Shown piece by piece: positions 1-7,866 of a DNA stretch of 45,480 bases. Numbering within the stretch: the stretch's first letter is position 1; each line of letters begins with the position of its first letter. The DNA is taken from positions 1-45,480 of the forward strand of contig JBDRFZ010000028.1 of the NCBI GenBank assembly GCA_043818395.1, written 5' to 3'. Position numbers and translations under genes: made by a program. The stretch comes from JBDRFZ01 sp043818395. GTDB taxonomy: Bacteria > Patescibacteriota > Patescibacteriia > 2-12-FULL-60-25. The notes under the pieces are model-generated. The model was not told where the DNA came from, did not search any database, and was given only the letters and a program-made list of their open reading frames with translations.

Positions 1-17
1 CGTTTTTTGTGATATTC

Positions 18-23
18 TATTAT
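18..23 (+). promoter_or_regulatory. -10 box of the first gene, leaderless type
   Basis: A TATTAT hexamer lies seven bases before the ATG at 31, so transcription would start at or next to the start codon. The -35 region would fall off the left edge of the window. The same short spacing recurs before several other genes here. Confidence 0.4.
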
Positions 24-30
24 AGATTTT

Positions 31-681
31 ATGGAATCATCTTTTTCATCTGCACTCGAGACCGACTCCCGACAACCCAAGCGTCATAGCCGAAGATATA
101 TAAAGTATCCAGCGGAACCAAAACCCGTTTCCGAGGAAGATCGTCAGCACATGATGGCTGTGGCTGAAAAAAATGAAGAACAGGAAAGAAAGTTGGCTAA
201 AAAAAGAGAACAGGAGCAGTTAACGCAAAACTTTATTACCTACAGTACGCATACGGAAAATGCAGTCAATGAAGCCACTATGCTTAGTAGCGAATTGATC
301 CGTTTCCAAAAAAACGGTCTGGCCGGCAGAGACAGCCTAAAGATTTACCGTGATCGTTTACAAAAAGAACTAGCTACCTATTTAAAAAGCTTGGAGACAT
401 ACGCGTCATCCGGTGCATTCCAAAACGTAGACGTTCGAGATAAGCGACGTTTGGACAGACTCCTGGAGCGTAACCATGCCGCGCTTGAAAAAATCAATGA
501 GGCTATAAAAGAATCCGAATTTCTAGAGAACAATACCGATGCTCCTTTTTCGGTACAAGGAAAATTCGAGAAAAACGATCAACGGTCGGTTTGGACAAAA
601 AAAGAAGAAAAACCAAAAAAACAGAATCTCGTTGCTAGGGCTTGGGGATGGATAAAAAAGCCGAGTAAGTGGTTTTCCTAA
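31..681 (+). CDS. Hypothetical helical, highly charged protein
   Basis: I do not recognise a family. The 216-residue product is very rich in Lys, Glu, Arg and Gln and should be mainly helical, with likely coiled-coil stretches around residues 35-70 and 85-165. There is no signal peptide or membrane helix. The C-terminus is basic and aromatic (RAWGWIKKPSKWFS), which could touch a membrane or nucleic acid, but that is only a guess. The ATG at 31 follows a -10 box by seven bases, suggesting a leaderless message. The next gene on the same strand starts 40 bases downstream and is also coiled-coil rich, so the two may work together. It could be a cytoplasmic scaffold protein. Confidence 0.65.
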   Translation: MESSFSSALETDSRQPKRHSRRYIKYPAEPKPVSEEDRQHMMAVAEKNEEQERKLAKKREQEQLTQNFITYSTHTENAVNEATMLSSELIRFQKNGLAGRDSLKIYRDRLQKELATYLKSLETYASSGAFQNVDVRDKRRLDRLLERNHAALEKINEAIKESEFLENNTDAPFSVQGKFEKNDQRSVWTKKEEKPKKQNLVARAWGWIKKPSKWFS

Positions 682-710
682 TATGGATCTTTCATTCTGT
701 GATACACTAA

Positions 711-716
711 TACAAT
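711..716 (+). promoter_or_regulatory. -10 box before the 582-residue gene
   Basis: TACAAT ends five bases before the ATG at 722, so a start about seven bases downstream falls on the start codon (leaderless type). No convincing -35 box is visible. Confidence 0.4.
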
Positions 717-721
717 AAATT

Positions 722-2470
722 ATGCCAAATAGAGACTTAGCTCCCAGGCAAGAGCAGGTGCCGGGAACAAAACAAGAAAGACATTTAAGAGGCGTGCAGA
801 CCAAAGAAGGAAAATCGCTAGTGGATCAGGCCAATCAGATAGAAGCATGGCGCAAAGAAGAAGCCGAAGACACCGCACATATCGAGAAAGTCAGACAAAA
901 AATCTCAGGCAGTGATTTGAATAAAATTTGGTCTAAAGTTGAACAAGCTGAAGATTTACTTTTGTCGGAAAAAGTAACAGACGAGTCTCTGGATAAGCTG
1001 GAAAATGACCTCAGGTCAGGATTGGATATTGTTGAAACGGTTCAAATGGAATTAAAAGGCACGCCTGATTCCACATTCAGAGAAAGGATGATGGAAAGTA
1101 ATAGGACGTTAATCGAAAAACTTGAATCAATACTGGAAATTGCGGGCTTGGATCCAAAAAATGCAAAACACGAATTCTTGAAAATGAAGTCCGAGGAGTC
1201 AAAAGAGAAAAATTTTCAACAGCTTGAAGCACGGCGGAATGAGCTCCAAAAAGAATTAAACGAGTTAAACACGCAGGTCCAAGCCCTTGAAAGAAAAATC
1301 GAAAAATCCGGCGTTTATGGCAAGGGGATATCCGCGGACGAATTATCCTCCCCTGCCGCCGGTTTATTTTCGCGTCTTAAAACCGGCATAATCGATTCCT
1401 GGCGCGGCATGACCGGCAAAGAAACAATGCTTGCTGATTTACGAAAATTACAAGCGCGACAAAATGACCTGGCAGAGGAACTTCATCTTGCACCAGAAAC
1501 CCAAGCTGAAGCAGAAACGGCTGAACAGGCGGAAGCAAAAAAAGAAGAAAAAAGAAAAACAATGAAAAGACACAGACGTGACAGGTGGGTTGCGGTTGAA
1601 GCTTACGGAAAAGAAGAAGTTAAAAAACCTGAAGAGCTGGAAGAAGAAATACTAGGCAAAGAATTCCCCAAAGAAAACCAGGAAGAAAAAGAAAAGCGAG
1701 AAGAAAAAAAAGCCAGGCGGGAACATGAAGATGAGTTAATGACGGAAACCCTGAAAATGCACAAAGGACTGGCGAACATGGAAACTCTTGAATCAATAAA
1801 CGTAACAGAAGCGACGCGGTATGTACCGAATGCAAAAGAACTCTGGGATAAGGCTGACGGAGCGATTAAAACAATCTCCAAGGCATCAAAATCCGAGGGT
1901 AAAAAAATTACAAATCTGCTCAATTCCTTCCAGCAGACAGGCGAAGGTCCGACAACGAATTTCGTTTATGAAGCCGCCAGATATCAAAAAGCGCTGGAGG
2001 TGGGCGCTGATAAGACGATGCTGGATTTAATAAAAAACAGACTTACCCAGGCTTCGGAAAAATTAGGCCTGGAATTGGACAATGAATATCGCCAGGCGGT
2101 TGACTTGGATTATAGGAAAGCCGTGGAAAGAATCCCGCATGCCGAACGTTTTATACGCCTGATCCACGAAAAAACCGGCCATAAGGATCCAAGCAGAAAC
2201 AACCCGATCGAAGACGTGACGGATCAGGCCAGAGATTTTTTAGTAGCTTTGGTTTTATATCTGGAAACATCTAAAAAAGGTGGTAACAAGAAAAAAGCAT
2301 CTGATGCTTATAAAACGCTGAATGAATACAGTGAGACGCTTGGTCTGGACTTATGGAATAATGCCTTATATCAAAGCACTCTAGGTGAAGCACCAAAAAA
2401 TAAACCCATGGCCAGCGTAGAAGCCAGAAAAAGACAAGTAACCAAAGAAACGAAACGCTGGAAATTTTAA
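722..2470 (+). CDS. Hypothetical long coiled-coil protein
   Basis: Unrecognised 582-residue protein without signal peptide or membrane segment. Residues about 165-200 and 235-345 are heptad-like, Glu/Lys/Arg-rich and very likely coiled coil, with a nearly pure Glu/Lys/Arg tract around 270-345. Residues about 370-560 look like a folded helical domain with mixed composition. A short segment near 212-235 (LFSRLKTGIIDSWRG) is amphipathic. It follows a smaller helical protein by 40 bases and is closed by a bidirectional terminator at 2483-2517, so the two may form one unit, although a separate -10 box sits just before this ATG. Function unknown; a structural or cytoskeletal role is conceivable from composition only. 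Confidence 0.7.
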   Translation: MPNRDLAPRQEQVPGTKQERHLRGVQTKEGKSLVDQANQIEAWRKEEAEDTAHIEKVRQKISGSDLNKIWSKVEQAEDLLLSEKVTDESLDKLENDLRSGLDIVETVQMELKGTPDSTFRERMMESNRTLIEKLESILEIAGLDPKNAKHEFLKMKSEESKEKNFQQLEARRNELQKELNELNTQVQALERKIEKSGVYGKGISADELSSPAAGLFSRLKTGIIDSWRGMTGKETMLADLRKLQARQNDLAEELHLAPETQAEAETAEQAEAKKEEKRKTMKRHRRDRWVAVEAYGKEEVKKPEELEEEILGKEFPKENQEEKEKREEKKARREHEDELMTETLKMHKGLANMETLESINVTEATRYVPNAKELWDKADGAIKTISKASKSEGKKITNLLNSFQQTGEGPTTNFVYEAARYQKALEVGADKTMLDLIKNRLTQASEKLGLELDNEYRQAVDLDYRKAVERIPHAERFIRLIHEKTGHKDPSRNNPIEDVTDQARDFLVALVLYLETSKKGGNKKKASDAYKTLNEYSETLGLDLWNNALYQSTLGEAPKNKPMASVEARKRQVTKETKRWKF

Positions 2471-2482
2471 TTTAAAACAAAT

Positions 2483-2517
2483 AAAAAAAGAGGCGGATTA
2501 TTTCCGCCTCTTTTTTA
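2483..2517. terminator. Bidirectional rho-independent terminator
   Basis: GAGGCGGA and TCCGCCTC form an 8-bp stem around a short A/T loop, flanked by A-runs on the left and T-runs on the right. It therefore works for the plus-strand gene ending at 2470 and for thrS, whose stop codon lies in the run at 2515-2517. Confidence 0.85.
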
Positions 2518-4302
2518 TTTTTTGTCCCGGATTTCTTGATTCAGATTATCAATCAAATCCTTCTTTTCAATAGTCGTCTGATCCTTTTGACCATATCTGC
2601 GGACCGTTAAAGATCCGCCCTCCGCTTCCTTATCCCCTACCACAAGCATAACCGGGACCTTGGCCTGTTCGGCCAGACGTATCTTTTTACCGACAGATTC
2701 GGCATCACGATCTACTTCTACTCGAAAATTCTCTGCTTGCAGTTCAAGAGACAACTTGTCGGCAAATTCGATATGCCGATCAGCTACGGGCAAAACCCTG
2801 ATTTGTACCGGCGCAAGCCAGAGCGGAAAAGCACCAGCGTAATGTTCGATAAGCACGGCCAAAAATCTTTCGATCGAACCCATGATGGCGCAATGGATCA
2901 TAACCACACCCTCGCGTTCACCGGCCTCATTGATGCAAGTTAAACCAAAACGTTCTGGCATATTGAAATCAAGCTGGATAGTCGCCACTTGGTGTTTGCG
3001 TCCGATGGCGTCCTTGCCCATAAAATCTATCTTGGGCCCGTACATAGCCGCTTCGCCCCGACCTTCTTCAAACGTCACGCCGCGCTTTTCGACCATGGCT
3101 CGAAGATTAGACTCGGCTTCCAACCAGACCTCCTGCGTACCAAGATATCTTTCAAAATTTTCAGGATCATGCGTCGACAGCCTGACGCTTAACTCGAAAC
3201 CGAAAGTGGAATAAAATTCATCAATAATATCCCAAATCGCGTAACATTCTTCTTCGATCTGATTTTTACGGCAAAACACATGAGCATCATCCTGCGTGAT
3301 GCAAAGTACGCGCGCAAGCCCGGACAATTCCCCGGTCTGCTCGTCGCGGTAGACCATGGTAGTTTCGGCATAGCGCTGCGGCATTTCGCGGTAACTCCGC
3401 AAATGCGCGTCAAAAATCTGCGTATGATGCGGACAGTTCATTGGCTTGACCGCGAACTCGTGGCCTTCACGTGAAATGATTTTAAACAATTCATCTTTGA
3501 ATTTTGCCCAATGACCGCTGGTTTCATACAGACTTTTCCGAGTTAAATGCGGTATCGCCACCCGTTCAAAACCCTTGGCACTGCGCAGCTGCCAAACGTA
3601 TTCATCTAGCAGATGCCGCAAAATCGTGCCTTTTGGCATCCAAAGCGGCAAACCGCTCCCCACGAGATCCGAAAAAGTAAACAAATCCAGTTCCTTGCCG
3701 AGTTTACGATGATCTCTTTTCTCGGCTTCCGCCAGCATGACCTCATAATCATCAAGCTCTTTTTCGGTGGCGAAGCATAAACCGTACAGTCTTTGCATCT
3801 GCGGATTAGATTCTTTGCCGCGCCAATAAGCACCGGCGATTTTATTCAATTTCCAGGCCCCGATCTCGGAAGCGGAGCTCACATGCGGCCCGCGGCACAA
3901 ATCCACAAAATCACCCAAACGATAAATAGTCACGGTCGAAACGTCAGCCACATCCAAATCCCGCGATTCTTCTGCGGACATTTTAGTCGTACCTTTTGTT
4001 TTCAAGTCGTTTAAGAGCTCTATTTTATAGGTTTGACCAGCTTTTTCAAAAAGTTTTACAGCTTCGTCGATAGGCAGTTCTTCGCGTTCAAAAGCCTGAG
4101 CCTGTTTAACGATTTTCTTCATCTCGTCACTTACAGCCTGAAGGTCATCGGGCGTAAAAGCGCGTCCGATGTCTATATCGTAATAAAAACCGTCCTGAAT
4201 AGCCGGTCCAACGCCGAATTTAGCTTCCGGAAAAAGATGCTTGACCGCTGCGGCCATAACATGAGCCGCACTGTGACGACGAATTTCGAGAGAGTCGGAC
4301 AT
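2515..4302 (-). CDS. thrS: Threonine--tRNA ligase without TGS domain
   Basis: Charges tRNA-Thr with threonine in the cytoplasm. About 595 residues. The protein begins directly with the editing domain (HSAAH near the N-terminus, then DLCRGPH), followed by the class II catalytic core (MNCPHH, and the GPKIDF segment) and a C-terminal HGTP anticodon-binding domain. The usual N-terminal TGS domain of about 60 residues is absent; the usual length is about 640. I chose the ATG at 4302; an in-frame TTG at 4320 preceded by an AAAAGG-like sequence would add six residues. Transcription is probably controlled by the T-box leader immediately upstream, and the gene ends in the shared terminator at 2483-2517. 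Identification is firm; the exact start is less so. Confidence 0.95.
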   Translation of the reverse strand: MSDSLEIRRHSAAHVMAAAVKHLFPEAKFGVGPAIQDGFYYDIDIGRAFTPDDLQAVSDEMKKIVKQAQAFEREELPIDEAVKLFEKAGQTYKIELLNDLKTKGTTKMSAEESRDLDVADVSTVTIYRLGDFVDLCRGPHVSSASEIGAWKLNKIAGAYWRGKESNPQMQRLYGLCFATEKELDDYEVMLAEAEKRDHRKLGKELDLFTFSDLVGSGLPLWMPKGTILRHLLDEYVWQLRSAKGFERVAIPHLTRKSLYETSGHWAKFKDELFKIISREGHEFAVKPMNCPHHTQIFDAHLRSYREMPQRYAETTMVYRDEQTGELSGLARVLCITQDDAHVFCRKNQIEEECYAIWDIIDEFYSTFGFELSVRLSTHDPENFERYLGTQEVWLEAESNLRAMVEKRGVTFEEGRGEAAMYGPKIDFMGKDAIGRKHQVATIQLDFNMPERFGLTCINEAGEREGVVMIHCAIMGSIERFLAVLIEHYAGAFPLWLAPVQIRVLPVADRHIEFADKLSLELQAENFRVEVDRDAESVGKKIRLAEQAKVPVMLVVGDKEAEGGSLTVRRYGQKDQTTIEKKDLIDNLNQEIRDKK

Positions 4303-4360
4303 ATATTTATGTAAGGGCAATGCCTTTTGTCTGCCTTTTATATGCAGTTAAAATTAGAAT

Positions 4361-4555
4361 AAAAAATACCGACGATGCACCTTTGCTCTTTTGCAAAAAT
4401 GCGTTCGTCGGGACTCCGATGTCTAATCAGAGCGGTTCCACCCGATTTCCCTGCACCTCTTTAAGAAGCGGGGCTCTTATTGTCTGAATTTTCTTACGCT
4501 GGTTGGTGAGGCCAGTGATTCTAAGATTACTTCCGCCGTCTCCTAACGTCAATAC
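4361..4555 (-). promoter_or_regulatory. T-box riboswitch leader of thrS
   Basis: Read on the minus strand, the 245-base gap before thrS holds the conserved T-box sequence GGGTGGAACCGC (plus-strand 4432-4443). It is followed by a strong hairpin, CCGACGA...TCGTCGG (4369-4412), and a T-rich run, as expected for the antiterminator/terminator switch. Upstream, an imperfect stem-loop (CTTA..CTGG..CCAG..TAAG) could be Stem I; an ACC triplet in its loop would suit threonine, but I cannot prove the specifier. The bound ligand would be uncharged tRNA-Thr: pairing of its 3' end with the TGGA of the T-box would prevent termination and raise ThrS production. Confidence 0.8.
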
Positions 4556-4566
4556 TATTCCACATA

Positions 4567-5742
4567 CTATTCCACAATCAATTCAATTTTATCTTTTGAA
4601 CCCGGCAATTTATTGATCCACGAAGGTCTGATACGAATATCCACGCTTTCGACGCCGGTTACACCGAGCAACTTAGTTTTCGCCTCGTCAAGCGAAAGAC
4701 TGACGATCGAATCCTTAGAAAGTTGCGGACTTTTATCGGTTAATTGCGATGAAGCTTGTGCGGAGATAGAAATCTGTGCCTGTTCCAATTTAGAATCGGC
4801 TTTATCCACTTTAAACACAACGAGCGATGAATCGTAATCTATAAGCTCACGCCCTTCCGGTAATTTATCTTTTAATTTTTGGCGAATTAACGCATCCATG
4901 TCTTTTTCGGGATAATAAACCGCCGTGACGTCCAATTTGACCGAAGCCAGGAATTGATCTGATTTTTGGCCCGGAGAAACATTGCTCTTTTTATCCAGGA
5001 CGTTTTTCACATACACGGCTTTCCAGCCTTCATGTGAACCGGCTTCCGCGTCCAGAGTCTTTTTTGCTTGTTCAAAAACCGCATCTTCCAGCGCTTTTTG
5101 CGCTTCCGACACATCAACGGAACTCACAATTTTTGAGACTTGCGTACCGCCAGAAAAACCGCTGACCGTCTCGGCGTAGATCCATTTTTGAAGGTCTATC
5201 CATAATCCCGGAATAGTCAGCCTGGTTCCGGCCGGAATAACATATTCTTTTCCGGCTTTATCCGAATGTGCCGCAACCTGAATAGACTCTTTGGGATTAA
5301 GTGTAACTGTCTTATCAATGCGATAAAGTTTGCCATCCGCAGTTAAAAGCCTGGTTGTTTTTACCAAAGTCTGCGGTTTTGAATAATTGTTAATGATTTT
5401 TACCGTACCCTGCACGACCGTATCCTGCGGAACATCCTCTGCTGAAGTCTCTTTCACGGCGAATTCTTGAATTTTTTCGAATACTCCTTGTACGACCGCG
5501 CCCTGCAATTGCCCCTCTTCCGGGCTTTTGGCGATTTCGATAACGGTTTGAACATTGGTACTATCGCGTTTTACTTTGATATTAACCCTGGCATAAACCG
5601 AAGTTATCCAAAGCACGCCGATAACCACGACAGCCGTCAACCCGACAAAGGTTATAGCGATATTTCGGTAAAGCGAGGTAGAAGGCGGGGGCGAAAAACC
5701 ACCCCTGACATTTTGATGACTCCGTGAAGGACGAATGACCAT
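4567..5742 (-). CDS. Membrane-anchored 'baseplate J-like' protein
   Basis: 391 residues. An N-terminal cytoplasmic tail is followed by one membrane helix at about residues 28-50 (ITFVGLTAVVVIGVLWI) and a large extracytoplasmic part. The segment VQGTVKIINNYSKPQTL, a beta-rich core with LYRIDKTVTL and PAGTRLTIPG, and the later KAL..A..EQAKKTL region match the family annotated as baseplate J-like in Patescibacteria, which is a widespread envelope protein of unknown function in that group, not a phage baseplate part. The C-terminus has several short beta/alpha repeats. A TATAAT box (5755-5760) lies 12 bases before the ATG. Next downstream on the same strand is thrS with its own T-box leader, so the genes are probably separately controlled. 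Confidence 0.7.
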   Translation of the reverse strand: MVIRPSRSHQNVRGGFSPPPSTSLYRNIAITFVGLTAVVVIGVLWITSVYARVNIKVKRDSTNVQTVIEIAKSPEEGQLQGAVVQGVFEKIQEFAVKETSAEDVPQDTVVQGTVKIINNYSKPQTLVKTTRLLTADGKLYRIDKTVTLNPKESIQVAAHSDKAGKEYVIPAGTRLTIPGLWIDLQKWIYAETVSGFSGGTQVSKIVSSVDVSEAQKALEDAVFEQAKKTLDAEAGSHEGWKAVYVKNVLDKKSNVSPGQKSDQFLASVKLDVTAVYYPEKDMDALIRQKLKDKLPEGRELIDYDSSLVVFKVDKADSKLEQAQISISAQASSQLTDKSPQLSKDSIVSLSLDEAKTKLLGVTGVESVDIRIRPSWINKLPGSKDKIELIVE

Positions 5743-5993
5743 AGGTTAGGGCTAATTATACCATAAAAGCCCAAAGGCTACCTGAAACTGTATACGTCCC
5801 CCGGTTTTGTTAGATGACCTGAAAGATGCTTTGTACTCATGGGAGGTCGGGGCTTCCATGCCAAGAGGCTTGTGCGGACGTTTCTAATTTTACCGGGTTA
5901 AATAATCCAGGAATCTGAAGGGGCCGCAGCTTCGAGGATGCCTCAGCTAAAGGCGGACAGGCGCGCTACCACGGCGTCTACCATCATGTTCAA
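5743..5993. other. 251-base gap with several hairpins, no gene seen
   Basis: No coding frame is convincing. The stretch holds possible stems, such as CATGG/CCATG around 5838-5860 and an AGCC/GGCT stem near 5769-5780 beside the TATAAT box of the downstream minus-strand gene. I compared it by eye with RNase P, tmRNA, SRP and 6S RNA landmarks and could not assign it. It could be an untranslated leader or an unknown RNA. Confidence 0.3.
5755..5760 (-). promoter_or_regulatory. -10 box of the baseplate-J-like gene
   Basis: A perfect TATAAT on the minus strand lies 12 bases before the ATG at 5742. No good -35 box is visible 17 bases further upstream. Confidence 0.45.
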
Positions 5994-7541
5994 TTATTTT
6001 GCGATTCGACCGTTCTGCTTGCATTGCGGGCATGCGAAAATTACCGACTTTCCTTTTTTAAGTTCTTCCAAGCTATTTTTAGGAATGCGATCCATTCTTC
6101 CGCACTCACGGCAACGAAAGTCCTTACTACCCCTACGTTCAAATACCGTCTCCTTGGTTTCTAAACTCGTCGCGACCTCTGGCGAGAGGGGCGCCGCTTC
6201 CGGTTCCGAATGAAATTTCTTTAAGACGGCGGCAATATCTGCTTCTAACTTTTTAAGTGCAGTTAGTGTATCACACGGCCTTAAGCATCTTTCAAGCAGA
6301 TCATCCACTTCCTGACGCAAACGAAAATCAACATGTTCGCCTCGATCAACTGCAAAATCAAGCTGTTCCGCTTGTGCTCGGAGTTCCCTTACAACATCAT
6401 TTAAAGATTCGCGTGCTTTGGCCAGCGCATCTTGTTCCGCAACCTTCATCTCGGCCTCGTTTAAAATCAAAGCAAGCCTAGCAGTCCATTCCTCCGAGCC
6501 TTCAACCGTTTCTGGCTGCTTGGCCTTAATCATATCAGACAAATGTCGTGCCACTCCTTGATAGACATCATCTTTATGATCACTCGAAAAGGATTCGCAT
6601 CGCCTTATAACTTCCGCATACTCTTTTCGAGCAACGGAAAAACGTCTGATGCGATCTTTGATTTGTTTTTTGTAATCTCTAAAGTCCACATTGAACAGCG
6701 CCGCGCAAGCCGAAGCCATCCAAGGATCATTGCCAACCAAAGCCTGACGCGCCTCCTTGGCCAGGCCCGCAATGCCATGCATTTCTAAATCATATTCCCT
6801 GATATCACCCAGCTTGGCTTTTGACTCGGCGACCAACTCTAACCAGGAACCATTAAGACTGTCGAGGAGCTCTTTGGTGTCTCTGGCGAGTTTGGCGGCA
6901 TCATCTTGTTCAATGGCCCTGCGCGCGGTTTGCATAATGGCCTGAACTTCTGATTCGTCTGCCCGCGTTCCAGCCTTTCGCGAGTGCAAGACTCGGGCGG
7001 CCAATCTTGTTACGGCCTGTTCCCGCAAATATTTTGTGCTCGCTTCAGATATGGTGGCAACATTGCACTTCTGAAGTTTTCTACGAGCCGCGTCAAGGTA
7101 CGGCTCCGCGGGTACAAGCATGAGTACAAGTTCATCAGCTACATAACCCAGGTGGTCTTCCCCTGGCCTAGCTAACCAATCAGCCGCAATGCTCGCACTA
7201 TAAAGATCATTGAAAACCGAACTCAGCTCTCCGGCCTGTCTGCGCACTTCCTCCGGGACATCTTCATCGTCGCTTGCCGCCGCACGAGCCAATTCCCGGG
7301 CTTTGATAAATGTTAGAGATAAAAGATTAAGCGCCTTAGAATCTTTCCATGGCACATTAGCCGACTCTAAAATATTAGCGATCTCACCTGCGCCTTTTGT
7401 TGAACTCACGGCACATACGCTCCGTAACAGTTCAGCGCTGCTTCTAAGCAGTCGGTTAACGTCTTCGCGTTCGGCTACCCGCTCTGTCACTCCTTCCTGC
7501 GATCCGGTCGGGAAGGATTTTGGTGATGTCGGTTCTTTCAT
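5994..7541 (-). CDS. Hypothetical helical protein with C-terminal zinc ribbon
   Basis: About 515 residues, soluble and almost entirely helical, of no family I recognise. The last 45 residues form a four-cysteine zinc ribbon (CRECG ... CPQCK), which suggests binding to nucleic acid or protein. The ATG at 7541 is preferred over a GTG at 7556 because the GTG overlaps the stop of the small upstream gene. It lies directly downstream of that 54-residue basic protein on the same strand, so the two are probably co-transcribed and translationally coupled, and further downstream of the GGDEF gene. The helical body may be a scaffold or an adaptor. The function is unknown. Confidence 0.65.
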   Translation of the reverse strand: MKEPTSPKSFPTGSQEGVTERVAEREDVNRLLRSSAELLRSVCAVSSTKGAGEIANILESANVPWKDSKALNLLSLTFIKARELARAAASDDEDVPEEVRRQAGELSSVFNDLYSASIAADWLARPGEDHLGYVADELVLMLVPAEPYLDAARRKLQKCNVATISEASTKYLREQAVTRLAARVLHSRKAGTRADESEVQAIMQTARRAIEQDDAAKLARDTKELLDSLNGSWLELVAESKAKLGDIREYDLEMHGIAGLAKEARQALVGNDPWMASACAALFNVDFRDYKKQIKDRIRRFSVARKEYAEVIRRCESFSSDHKDDVYQGVARHLSDMIKAKQPETVEGSEEWTARLALILNEAEMKVAEQDALAKARESLNDVVRELRAQAEQLDFAVDRGEHVDFRLRQEVDDLLERCLRPCDTLTALKKLEADIAAVLKKFHSEPEAAPLSPEVATSLETKETVFERRGSKDFRCRECGRMDRIPKNSLEELKKGKSVIFACPQCKQNGRIAK

Positions 7542-7552
7542 ATTTATGCAGA

Positions 7553-7717
7553 TCACGACATGCCGTATTTTTTGAGTTCATTATCGATATGTTTCTTATC
7601 CCAGCTTTTGGCTTCTACCAGGCTTTTTTCGATGGCTTTGATTTCTTTCAGCTCGCGAGCGAGTTTTTTATTTTTTTTCTTGGGCATTTTGTCCTTATGG
7701 AGTTGTTTTTTGGGCAT
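7553..7717 (-). CDS. Small basic protein, 54 residues
   Basis: A short frame begins at the ATG at 7717, reads MPKKQLHKDKMPKKKNKK and ends with YGMS and a TGA at 7553-7555. About a third of its residues are Lys. After the basic head, the sequence is amphipathic and helical (LARELKEIKAIEKSL). The next gene starts 12 bases after its stop, which suggests one operon. The composition would suit a small nucleic-acid-binding or adaptor protein, but no family is recognised. The coding call rests on an open frame with typical neighbours and codon use, so it is moderately sure. Confidence 0.5.
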   Translation of the reverse strand: MPKKQLHKDKMPKKKNKKLARELKEIKAIEKSLVEAKSWDKKHIDNELKKYGMS

Positions 7718-7866
7718 AGAAGTTCGTTTATTTTAAAATGATAGTAACTCTTTCCATGCATATGCAACATACGGCTCCGTGCAAGCCGACTTCTATTTTA
7801 GCCCCTGCACTTTTTTTATGCAAAGGATTGTATCAGGCCAATACATCCTGAAACCGAGCATGACTC

